Shown here: positions 11,443-21,206 of the stretch, in pieces
How positions within the stretch are numbered: position 1 is the stretch's first letter
How the letters are laid out: every line of letters begins with the position of its first letter
Origin: Madurella fahalii
Lineage: Eukaryota > Ascomycota > Sordariomycetes > Sordariales
DNA: 64,000 bases
Direction of reading: 5' to 3'
Assembly: GCA_029876055.1 (NCBI GenBank)
Contig: CM056875.1
Span: forward strand, 8,023,001-8,087,000
The notes under the pieces: model-generated
Seen by the model: the letters and a program-made list of their open reading frames with translations, nothing else
The model's database searches: none
Told to the model about the DNA's origin: nothing
Translations under genes and position numbers: made by a program

Positions 11443-14095
11443 ATGGCGTCGGGACGCCAATTGAGCTTTTTACTCGCCTTTTTGTGTTTCAATGTCCTCT
11501 TCTTGAAGCTGGGCGCCGCCGCTGTGGCGGACGAGGGCGAGTCGATACTGCACAGCGAAATCGGCCGCCAGAACAACCAGAGCCTATTATGGGGTCCCTA
11601 TCGGCCCAATCTGTATTTTGGAGTGCGCCCCAGGATACCTAAGAGCTTGATGACCGGCTTGATGTGGGGCAAGGTCGAGACGTACACAGATTTACAGGAG
11701 AGTTAGTCGTTCTTCCCCCTCCCCCTCCTTTCCCCCCTCTTAGGGGTATACTGCAAACGCAACCCCTGTCTTGTCTGCTGCGCCGTGAGCTAATAGAAGT
11801 GCGTGATATGCAGCGGTCCGGTACACATGCGAACAGAATGAGGGCATGAAGGGCTATGGCTGGGAGGAGTATGACCCGAGGAAGGGTGGCGTCCAGTCGA
11901 TTCACGACATCGGGAACGGCATCGACATAACTACCTCGTTCGTCAAGATCCCCGGCGGCGCACATGGAGGCAACTGGGCGGCTCGGATCAAGGGAGTGCT
12001 TGGCGAGGGTTCCCCCAAGGACCGGAAGACGACCGTCATTTTCTACGTCACCCAGGAGGGTGCCAACTCCGAGCTCCAGGCGTTGGAGGGTGACGATGAC
12101 AAGGGTTACGAGGGAGATGTAACGCTCAAGGGCCGCTCAGAGGCATTGGGAAGTTACAAGCTCGTTGTCACCAAGGGGGAGGGAGTCCAGCCGAAGAGCG
12201 ACCATGAGGTTTCCGAGCTCCGCGGACCGGGCCAGACTGTCGTCCAGTCCCTGACCTATCCGGACGAGTTTGTCTGGCAGGCGAAGCCGATCATATTCAA
12301 GCAACTCAAGGAGGGCGTCGACTTCCTCGTGGAGAACAAGTACGATGCCGTCAGCCCTCCCCCACCGTGGCAGGTGTACCAGCTCGCCAACCGCCCCGGC
12401 CCCGGAAATGTGCAGATCGTGCAGAAGATCTTCGAGGGCGACTTTGAGTTTGATGTCCTCTTTTCTAGCGAGTCCGCAGGCAAGGAGCTCACGAGCGCCG
12501 ACCTGACGAGGGAGATCAGGGAGGCAACCGAGTCCTTTGGCGAGCGCTTCTCCAGCGTCTTTGCTCCAAAAGCGCCGTATGACGCCGACAAGTACAAGCG
12601 ATTTGGCAGGAGCATGTTTTCCAACCTGATTGGAGGCATTGGCTACTTTTACGGACAGTCCATAGTCGATCGCTCATACGCACCCGAGTACGAAGAGGAG
12701 AACGAGGGCTTCTGGGAAGAGACTGCCGAGGCCCGAGCCCGCCGGCAGGAGGCGCCGGAGGGGCCGTATGAGCTCTTCACCAGCGTCCCGTCCCGGCCAT
12801 TCTTCCCTCGGGGCTTCCTGTGGGATGAGGGCTTCCACCTGCTTCCCATCGCCGACTGGGATATTGACCTTACGCTGGATGTCATCAAAAGCTGGTTCAA
12901 TCTGATGGACGAAGACGGGTGGATTGGCCGTGAGCAGATTCTCGGTGCCGAGGCACGGAGCAAGGTCCCGCCTGAATTCCAAACCCAGTACCCGCACTAC
13001 GCGAACCCGCCGACCCTCTTCCTCGTCGTCGACGAATTTGTCGACAGGCTCCGCAAGATGAACGGAAGCATGCCGCCTAGTAGGGAGCGCATCACGCGGG
13101 ACGAACCCCTCGCGACGGCATCTCTTGACAACCCTGAAGTCGGCCTCGAATACCTCCGCCGGCTGTACCCTCTTCTTCGGCGCCAGTTCAACTGGTTCAG
13201 AAAGACGCAAGCCGGTGATGTCAAATCATACGACCGCGAGGCCTACTCCTCCAAAGAAGCCTACCGCTGGCGCGGCCGCACTGTCACGCACTGCCTAACG
13301 AGCGGACTAGACGACTACCCGCGCCCGCAGCCACCACACCCAGGCGAACTGCATGTCGACCTGATGTCGTGGGTCGGCCTCATGGCCAAATCACTCATCA
13401 ACATCGGCGACGCGCTCGGCGTGGCCGAGGACGTGGACGAGTTCAAAAAGGTCCTCGACGCCATCGAGCACAACCTCGACGACCTACACTGGTCCGACAA
13501 GGAGGGTTGCTACTGCGACGCCACCATTGACGATTTCGAAGAGAACAAGCTGGTCTGCCACAAGGGCTACATCTCGCTGTTCCCCTTCCTCACGGGACTG
13601 CTCAAGGCAGATAGCCCGAGGCTGGGCAAGGTCCTGGCGCTGATCGGCGACGAGGAAGAGCTGTGGAGCCCCTACGGCCTGCGCAGCCTGAGCAAGAGGG
13701 ACGAGTTTTACGGCACGGGCGAGAACTACTGGCGCAGTCCCATCTGGATCAATATCAATTACCTCGCTATTGTCCAGCTTCACGTAAGTCTTCCCCTCGT
13801 CACCGTTCAATACCTTGACTGACCCCGGAATGAACCACAGAACATCGCAACCCAAGACGGCCCGCACAAGGAGGCGGCCCGGGACCTGTACAGCCGTCTG
13901 CGCAGAAACATTGTCAACACGGTGTACAAGAACTGGGAGGAGACGGGTTTCTCGTGGGAGCAGTATAACCCCGAGACGGGCAAGGGCCAGCGGACGCAGC
14001 ACTTCACTGGCTGGACCAGTCTGGTGGTCAAGATTATGGCCATGGAAGATCTCCCCAGCTCCGGCGGGGAGGGGAATGTGCGAGATGAGCTGTAG
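11443..14095 (+). CDS. cwh41: Mannosyl-oligosaccharide glucosidase (ER glucosidase I, GH63)
   Basis: This enzyme removes the terminal alpha-1,2-glucose from Glc3Man9GlcNAc2 on new glycoproteins in the ER, the first trimming step of N-glycan processing. Exons are 11443-11701, 11814-13783 and 13841-14095 (about 827 residues, usual for the family). Introns start GTTAGT and GTAAGT. Residues 9-27 form a hydrophobic signal or anchor. Conserved stretches include LLWGPYRPNLYFGVRPR near the N terminus, CEQNEGMKGYGW just after intron 1, RPFFPRGFLWDEGFH (the GH63 block, WDEGFH being a candidate catalytic segment) and FYGTGENYWRSPIWININY near the end. The last exon encodes FSWEQYNPETGKGQ and HFTGWTSLV, typical of the C-terminal (alpha/alpha)6 barrel. 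It is convergent with the Gyp7-like gene. Confidence 0.96.
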
Positions 14096-14466
14096 TTCTC
14101 GTGCTTCTTTTGCGTGTTACGGCCAGATGAGCGTGATTCGGTTTCAAAAAAGAAGTTGTATAGTATATACAAGGATCAGATCAGATCCGGGGGGAGGGGC
14201 GAGTGAGCGGGCGAGTTTGAGAATCTAATAGAGATGATATGACGGGATTTATGCGCGGTGGCGGTTCTCCGCCGTATTGAGATAATGTAATCCAGGGCTA
14301 AGGTCAAGCATATGTTGTTCCGGGAGATAGCAGCAGTGCGGTCAAAGCGAGCCGGTAACCACAGATGGACCATCCTTTGCTACAAATCCGACTAACCCTT
14401 CCGTTTCCATGATCAACTACAATTTTACACAGCAAAATACACAAACCCTGTAAAGCAAGTATATAC
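14096..14466. other. Convergent 3' region between glucosidase I and the Gyp7-like gene
   Basis: These 371 bp separate two convergent stop codons and probably hold both 3' untranslated regions. No gene is seen. Confidence 0.7.
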
Positions 14467-17055
14467 CTATTTCCCCCGCGTGCCAGCCAACCCGTCCCCT
14501 TTCTTAGCCACCTCCTTCCGCGGCAACACCTCGACCTGTCGACTGAGAAGCCTCCTCAGTTCTGGTGAAATCACTTTCTCAAGCTCCTGCCGCTGCTCTG
14601 GCCGGGCAGGTGCCTTGCCGTTATCGACTCCTCGTGACGGCGAAGTCGAGGACGCAGCAGCAGGAACAGCAGCAGCAGCTGGAGTTACAGAAGAACTCGA
14701 CCCGGGTCCCTGGGACAAACGCAGCCTGGGCGCAGGGAAATTCCCCTTCTTATCGACAGCATCTACCAGGCGCTGAAACCGCTTGAAGAGAGCCTCGGCG
14801 CGGATGAGCGTCGAGTCTAGGTCGATGGTGCACGAGAGCTCGTTCACTATGAAGTAACTCGTTAGTGTTCTGGTCGCTGAAAAAAGGGGCGACGGATGGA
14901 ACCGACGTACCGTATTTCAACACTTCGTCAAAGTGCTTCAGATGCGCCATGATCACATCCCGGTGCTTTTCTAGAATCGCGAGTGCCACAAACAAGTGGA
15001 AGTTGCTGCTCAGATAGTCCGTCCACAGCACCTCCCATAGATGGAGCACGTCCATCCAACCGAACTCGCGCTTGTACCACACAAGCAGCATGCGGAAGAA
15101 GAAAAAGAAGTTAGTGCTGTCCGCCGACTCGAGGTGCGCGTACAGCTTGGGGTCCATGAACTGCACGAGATGGTCGAGGGTGCGCAGCTGCGAGCGCATG
15201 CCCGACTGGTCGCGCAGGAAGTTGCGCTCCATACGCTCCATGAAGCTCTTGAAGCCCCAAAACGCCATGGCGTCGTCCTGGAAAACGGCGTAGATAGGCG
15301 CTAGTAGGTCGGACATGCCCTGCACGTAGCCTAGGTCCCGGTTGAATTCGTTGTAGGTGAGAAGCATTTCCTTCAGCTGCTCCATGTGCAAGTTCGTGCC
15401 GACGCCGGCGAAGGGAGAGTCGGGGTCGGGATGGGGGATGTCTTCGCCCGCGAAGATGGGGACGTTCCTGTCGGTGCGGTGGACGTCCTTTTCTGCATGG
15501 GTGTTACAATCGCGCCTGAGAAACGTTCTATACTTCGAGGAGGAAACTTACCTATACGCGCCCGTTGCTCTCGCCACCACTCACCCTCCTCGCCTCCTCC
15601 ACCCTTGTCAATCTGGCGCTCCCACCAAGCTCCCTTGAGTTTGATGTACGCATCCCGCAGCGAGGCCGCCTGCGCTTTCCGCTCGTCGCTTGTGCTGTAC
15701 CACTCGTGCACACCGAGGAGGAACAGCCACGCCTCCTTCCGCACGCCATCGTCAGGATCAAGCCCGCCATGGAACACGCGCTCTTTGACCTCGTCCACTG
15801 TAACAGCCAGTCGGCCCGACCGGGGATCGAAGAAGCTCTTCCACTCCTTGAGAGTAACCGGCCTCCTGATCTGCTCCAGCGTCAAGCTGCTCGTGCTATC
15901 GAGCAGCTCAAACTCGCCCACGTCTGTATCCTCCAATTCCATAACCTCTCTAGCCGTCCATATCCTCTGATTCCGGTCGCGCTCGCTCTGTTCTGCAATT
16001 CCCATTGCCCACCGCGCCAGGTAGATCCTAGCGCTATCAAACTCCTCCTGTAGTGTCTGCACCTCGGGATTCCGCAGCAGCCTCCTGACCTGCGGTGGCA
16101 TCCGGGGGTTATCCAGCACATCCTGCGCCGCCTGCCTCGTGAACGTTGTGACCTTGCTAAACTTCTCCATGATATTCCATCCCGTCTCCTTGACAAATTT
16201 CATAAACGGATCCATCCCGCCGTCCTCACTCGAGCCGCCACCGGCGCCCCTCGAGGGACCGGCCACTCCCCAACTCCCGCCGCTGCTCCGATCCCTTCCG
16301 CCCGCGGCGGCCGTCGCACCACCCCCCGTAACCTTCCCTCCAAACGCCTCGCTATCCTCCTTGGACGGCTCCACCAGGTAAACATTCGGCTCCGCCATGC
16401 TCCTCTCAACAACCACATACCTCCTCAGCCACCTCAGCACCTCATCCCCGCCCCAAAACATCTCGCCCCCTTCGCCAAAGGGATCGAACCGGTCCCTCGC
16501 GCGACGCTTCTTCTGGAGCATGGTGCTCTGGCACTCGTTGTCGTGGAAGAACAAGGCGGGGAAGCTGTCCCCCGCGCGCGAGTTGATGATGACGCTGCCG
16601 TACCACCACCCCACGCTGGGGGGCCGCACCAGCAGGCTGTACACGGCGCTAACGGGTATGGCGAAGGCATACTGGCCCAGCGAGCCGCGGTGCGACGTGA
16701 CGGTCGGCGGGGGCGGCACGAGGTACGACTGCTTGGGCGGCGAGTCGCCGTCGCAGAGGTCGACCTTGACGTAGATGGAGGCCGCGTCACCGAGCTGGGA
16801 TTCGGGGACCCAGGCTAGGAGGAGGTCCGACGAGGCCGGCGAGCGGGAGGCAGAGGACGAGGACGAGGAAGGGCGGTCGGCGCCGGAACGAGAAGGGTTC
16901 TTCTGCTGGAGCAGGGCAATGTAGCCCGCTATGTTGTCCTTTGCGGACGGGGTCGGGTGGATGTAGACTTTGGATTTGGAGAAGAGCAGCTTGACGCCGC
17001 GGCCAGTTTCGGTGTGCGTGATGGTGTCGTAGTCGCCTTCCTCGTCGTCACTCAT
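14467..17055 (-). CDS. gyp7: TBC-domain Rab GTPase-activating protein, Gyp7-like
   Basis: It is predicted to speed GTP hydrolysis by Rab GTPases (Ypt7-type in yeast Gyp7) in vacuole/endosome traffic. Exons on the minus strand are 17055-15552, 15492-14911 and 14846-14467 (about 821 residues). The N-terminal third holds the conserved GVKLLFSKSKVYIHPT and DNIAGYIALLQQK segments. The TBC domain spans the exon 1-2 junction; spliced, it reads RIEKDVHRTDR, giving the IxxDxxR arginine finger, and later YVQGMSDLLAPI supplies the glutamine finger. Intron donors are GTAAGT and GTACGT; the second intron has an ACTAAC branch site. The C-terminal 80 residues are Ser/Ala/Pro-rich. The frame stays open upstream to 17385 through low-complexity sequence, so a longer N terminus is possible; I chose the Met beginning the conserved MSDDEEGDYDTITHTE segment. 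Confidence 0.93.
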
Positions 17056-18094
17056 GGCGTATAAGCTTCCTGCTGGGGATGCGGGACGGGGAGGATGGGA
17101 TTGGGAGGAGAGAGATGATGTTGTTGTTGTCGTCTGCTGTGATGGCGGCAGGTTGGATGACGACGACGTCATCTTTGTGATCCTGGTCATCCTCGCCGAT
17201 TGCACTGGGGAGCGAGGGCGGCGGTTGCCGGGCTCGTCGATGGCCTCGGAAGTGCAGTGTTTGTAATTGTACGGTCGAGATGCATGGCCTGACAGCAGGC
17301 TGTCAGTCGTGGCTGGTGTTGTTGGGGTGGCCACGAGGTCATTTAAGCTCGTCTGAAGACAGCCCCGCGCCAGTAAATCAGACATGGAGGGGTAGAATGG
17401 ATGTACAGGTACCTGTGGTTTGCCGTGGTACAGTGCCGGAAGCGCGTACTTCTACATACCATTGGCTGCGGCGCAGCCACATTTCGCCTTAGACGCGCAC
17501 CACCCCGACAGAAGTCGTCGTCATCTGCCACCGAGGCACCACGAGATGGCTTGACAGGGCTATATGAACGCTTTTACAAAGTGTAGCTGCTGCCGACATG
17601 CAGAAGCAATAAACCGCATATTGTTCACTGATGAGGAGGAACCATTGTCAAATATCCCAAGTATGTGCCGTAGTATATCTTGCGAAAGCGTTTCCTCTCG
17701 TTGCCGTAGCCAGTCCGACATGAGGAATATCGAGAAGGAAAAAGAACTAGGCCGATAACGTCCAGCCCGCAGTGCCATCCCACAATATCGTTCCACGCAA
17801 TCCCCCCCCCGTCTTCCTCTTGGCCCCCGGAAAACTCTCCCTCTCGTTAGGGGACGCTGGATGCATTGGCTAGGCATTCCTGCGCTTTCCATGGACCAAG
17901 TGTCGCACATTCAAGCATCAGACTGGCCCCGCTGATGAATTGCAACTATTACCGGATACACGCCAGCCGAGGTCCTGCAAAACGGTACCGGAAGTGGACG
18001 TGCGCATCTTCGGCTGGGAGTTTGTCTGATGGCTTGTCCGTAGTTCCTTATATCTTGACCCTCACCCTTCACATACTTCTCCCCTCCCCCTTTA
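17056..18094. other. Intergenic region between the Gyp7-like and Mso1-like genes
   Basis: It contains a possible upstream coding extension or leader of the Gyp7-like gene (to about 17385) and the 3' flank of the Mso1-like gene. A 116-codon minus-strand frame at 17560-17910 has no recognisable domain. No other gene is supported. Confidence 0.55.
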
Positions 18095-19000
18095 TCATCT
18101 CGGGCGTGGGCCACTCGGCAAGCCTGCCCTAGGCCCGCTCGGGAGTCCGTAGCCCCTCCCACTTCCGCCTGTGCTTCCTCCACCTCCGCCTCCACCGCCG
18201 GGGTAATCAAACCCTCCATCCGACCACGGGGCATTCGCGCTCATAACAGGCCGGTCATTGCGTCTTCCGCCCGCCTGAGCACCAGAACCCCCCGCGGGTC
18301 CATCACCACCACTACCGCTTCCCCCACTCCCCCAACCCCATCTATTCCCACCTCCCTGCGTCTGCTGAGTCGATTGCTGCTGCACCCCTGCCGGCGCCTG
18401 AAACGGGCCGCCGGTACTAGGGCTCGCCGTCCTCGCTCCGCCCCAAAGCCTCTGCTTCAACTTCTCCTGCGCACTGAACCCCGACGACGCGCTCCCCGTC
18501 GGGCTTATCGCACCACCCCTCGCATTCCCAGCTGGCTGGTAACTCCCCGCCCTCTGCCCCGGCATCCCAGGCCTTGCCTCACCTCCGCCGCTGCCACCAC
18601 CACCACCACCACCACCACCACCACCACCAGCAAAGGGATTCCTGTTATTCACAAACTGCCCCCTCCCACCTGCATTGCCAACTCCCCCGGCGTTGTTATT
18701 ACTATTACTATCCCACAAACTGCTCAGGCCCGCAGCCTGTTGCTGGCCAGGCCCCCCACCACCACCACCATACCTCCCTTGCTGCGACGCGAATACCGGC
18801 TGCTGTTGCGGTTGAGGAGGGGGGGCCTTGGGGTCGGGCGGGAGCCAGCCCGGCAGGGGCTGGCCCTTCTCGGCGTAGTAGGCGCGCAGCACGCGACAGA
18901 CGTGCGTGTCGTCGTCCGTGTCGCCGTCGGCCTCGCCGCTGAAGTAGGTGCGCTGGAGCTTGGACGCCGTCGTCACCAGGTTGCTGTACCACGACGCCAT
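18095..19000 (-). CDS. mso1: Mso1-like Sec1-binding exocytosis protein
   Basis: A single exon encodes 301 residues. The N-terminal 60 residues (WYSNLVTTASKLQRTYFSGE, then acidic DGDTDDDTHVCRVLRAYY and GQPLPGWLPPDPKAPP) match my memory of the fungal Mso1 Sec1-binding domain. Yeast Mso1 binds the SM protein Sec1 and Sec4 at sites of vesicle fusion with the plasma membrane. The rest is low complexity: Pro/Gln-rich, then Gly/Ser/Asn-rich with two glycine runs, one made by a (CCA)n tract at 18594-18629 on the plus strand. A short island, RPVMSANAPWSDGGFD, interrupts it near the C terminus. The leader is strongly purine-rich. Family assignment rests only on the N-terminal domain. Confidence 0.8.
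   Translation of the reverse strand: MASWYSNLVTTASKLQRTYFSGEADGDTDDDTHVCRVLRAYYAEKGQPLPGWLPPDPKAPPPQPQQQPVFASQQGRYGGGGGGPGQQQAAGLSSLWDSNSNNNAGGVGNAGGRGQFVNNRNPFAGGGGGGGGGGGGSGGGEARPGMPGQRAGSYQPAGNARGGAISPTGSASSGFSAQEKLKQRLWGGARTASPSTGGPFQAPAGVQQQSTQQTQGGGNRWGWGSGGSGSGGDGPAGGSGAQAGGRRNDRPVMSANAPWSDGGFDYPGGGGGGGGSTGGSGRGYGLPSGPRAGLPSGPRPR
18594..18629. repeat. (CCA)n tract coding poly-glycine in the Mso1-like gene
   Basis: An uninterrupted trinucleotide run on the plus strand is read as GGT/GGC-type glycine codons on the minus strand. Length variation would change the glycine run without shifting the frame. Confidence 0.85.
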
Positions 19001-19692
19001 GGCGGCGGCGGTTCTCGTTCTCGTTCTCGCTCCCTCTCCTTATCCCTCTCTCTCTTTCTCTCTTTCGCGCTTTTTGTGGTGATGATGTGATTGGGGTAGA
19101 AAGAGTAGTAATGTACAGTAAGGGGTTATATATACAGTGGGTACGTTATCGAATGCTAGATTGCCTGGTCGGGGAAAGAACCTTGATCGATTGATTGATT
19201 GATTGATTGCGGTCGTCAGGAGTCGGGTTGGCGTGATTGTTGGTATCCGAAACGTCTTGGGAACGGGGTACTCCGAGTTTATGGCCAGAGATATACGGGA
19301 TCGGGATTGTACGATGGTGGCGATGGGAAAGGGGGAAATGCGCTCCAAGTCTGGTGGAGCTGGTGGTGGATGGAGAGTTGAAGTTGTGCTTGGGTGCTTG
19401 CAGTGCACATCCAGAACTGTTTCACCGCAGGCATCGGTTTACGACCCCACTCGAAAATGCCAACGAGAATTCTTCGGTCGGCCAGCAGCATGCATAAGCC
19501 AACAATTGTGCTGCGGTCTGCGGCACTGTCCGCCGAGAGACAATTTATAGCAGCAGTAGATAAGCCTAACAATTGCGTTGACAAAAACCGAACCTCCCAT
19601 TTCGGGTTCCCGTCCTATTACATAACGGACGAAGTTCTGACCCGCTGCTGGTGATGCCAACGACATAACCCACCCCCAGCAGAATCCACAAC
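19001..19692. other. Upstream region of the Mso1-like gene and 3' flank of MAK16
   Basis: It holds the purine-rich (minus strand) Mso1 leader and five GATT units at 19189-19208. Open frames of at most about 120 codons overlap in several frames and have no recognisable domain. Confidence 0.6.
19189..19208 (+). repeat. (GATT)5 microsatellite
   Basis: Five perfect GATT units lie about 190 bp upstream of the Mso1-like start codon, in its presumptive promoter. Confidence 0.9.
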
Positions 19693-20929
19693 TTAAAATG
19701 CAAGCAGCTTTGACCTCTCTGTTTCCCTCTCCACCTCGATCTCTTTCCTTTTCCGCGCCTTCATCTTGACCACGCGACCTCTCTTCCTCTTGTCACCGGC
19801 CTTGGTCTTCTTCTTGGCCCCTTCCTCATCGTCCTCCTCACTGTCGTCCTCGTCATCATCCTCGTCACCGTCGCTCTCGTCACTGCCAAGCCAATCCTCG
19901 ATGTCGGCCAACTCCTCGTCGTCGCTCTCGTCGAAATCAGAGATGTACTCCACCGCGCCATCTGCTTCCTCATCTTCCTCCTCCCGCTCCTTCTCGAGCT
20001 CCTCCTCAGACTCGGCCTCCTCATCCTCGTCGGCTTCGATGCCCTTGTCCATGTCCTTGTCCCGGACGCCCTCGCCCTCAGCCTCGAGAGCATTGAGCAC
20101 CTTCTTCCATATGTTGGCATTGCAGTTCAGCGGCTGATCACCGTATGCGCCCTGTCGCAATCTCTCAAGGAGCTCTCTCTCGATTGTCCGCTCCAGCTTC
20201 GCGGCCGCCAATGCCTTGCGCTCTCTTGCCTCTTCGCGGTGTTTGATCTTGGGTGCCATCTTCGGTACCAGCTGCTCGCCTAGTCTGGCCTCCTCCGCTG
20301 CTATCCTGCGCATGCGTGTCGCCACCTGGACCAAACGTGTAAGGCGTTGCTTGCACTTGTGGAGAAGGAATTTGGGGAAGTATTGGAGCCGCTCCTCGAT
20401 CTGCTGAAGTGCTTGTTGATAGTTCTTGGAAAGCTTGATCTTCTCCCACCATTTTGAGGGCATATGTGCTCTCTCGATCTGCTCGAAAAGTTGGTGAGCA
20501 AATCTAGGCCACAGTGCGTCTCAGGCTTTGGCGTCAACCTCGCATCTTGGAGCACGTACGGTCTTGATGTATAGATAGATCGTCCCTTTGGGTGACGCCC
20601 TAACGGTCGCATATCGGCTGTTGGCAAGGGGGCAACTCTGCCGGTTGCACAGGCCGCTGACCTGTCCTGCTGTCAGCCAACAATCGCCGAGAGACGGTGC
20701 AAAGACCGACGTACAGAGTATTCATTTCGGCAAAAGTTATTCCCTTTCGTCGTCCTGGTAGAGGTTAGGACGTGCGGAACGGGAACACGAAGGAGCAGCC
20801 GGGGCAATGCCTACTTGAGCTTGAAAGCACAAAACTGTTCTGCAGGCTTGTGTCAGCACCCCGCAGCTGATTTAGATGAGTAGACAATTCCTCACGGTTT
20901 ATAATCTGCCATACTATTTCGTCAGACAT
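19693..20929 (-). CDS. mak16: Ribosome-biogenesis factor MAK16 (60S subunit)
   Basis: This nucleolar protein is needed for 60S pre-rRNA processing. Five exons on the minus strand are reconstructed: 20929-20896, 20839-20815 (25 nt), 20754-20715, 20661-20560 and 20478-19693, about 328 residues. Spliced, the N terminus reads MSDEIVWQIINQQFCAFKLK, TTKGNNFCRNEYS, VSGLCNRQSCPLANSRYATV and so on. These are the cysteine-rich hallmark segments of Mak16, and each junction restores the frame exactly. The Mak16 core continues with KWWEKIKLSKNYQQAL and FLLHKCKQRLTRLVQ. The last 130 residues are a long Asp/Glu-rich tract followed by a Lys/Arg-rich tail, also typical. Without splicing, only the C-terminal 256 residues would be predicted. 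It is divergent from MSS1. Confidence 0.95.
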
Positions 20930-21206
20930 GGCGAACCGGTTGACTGTAATACCAAGGCCGAATTCTGCAAGGGCGGTGTTTGAGAGGTTGGGGAGGGTTC
21001 GCCGTAATGCGAATCAGTCTGGCTGGAGGGGCTAGCAAGTGCGATGCTAAGATAAAAAAAAAAAATATTAGGTTCGGTTTAGGTAAGAAAACTGCGGTGC
21101 TTAGCCTTTGCCTTCGCTATCTTATCTTAGCGCAACCAATCATGCTGTCTGAGATACAGGGTCTGGGGAGCTTCCATCTCCAAACTTCTACGAAGCAGGC
21201 GGTTTC
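20930..21206. promoter_or_regulatory. Shared divergent promoter of mak16 and mss1
   Basis: Only 277 bp separate the start codons of the two divergent genes, so regulatory sites are probably shared. It includes a 10-bp inverted repeat with AGATAA cores and a CCAAT sequence near 21136. Confidence 0.6.
21047..21131. repeat. 10-bp inverted repeat with GATA cores
   Basis: GCTAAGATAA (21047-21056) and its exact reverse complement TTATCTTAGC (21122-21131) flank a 65-bp loop in the mak16-mss1 intergenic region. Each arm contains AGATAA, a WGATAR-type site for fungal GATA factors. Function is inferred. Confidence 0.65.
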
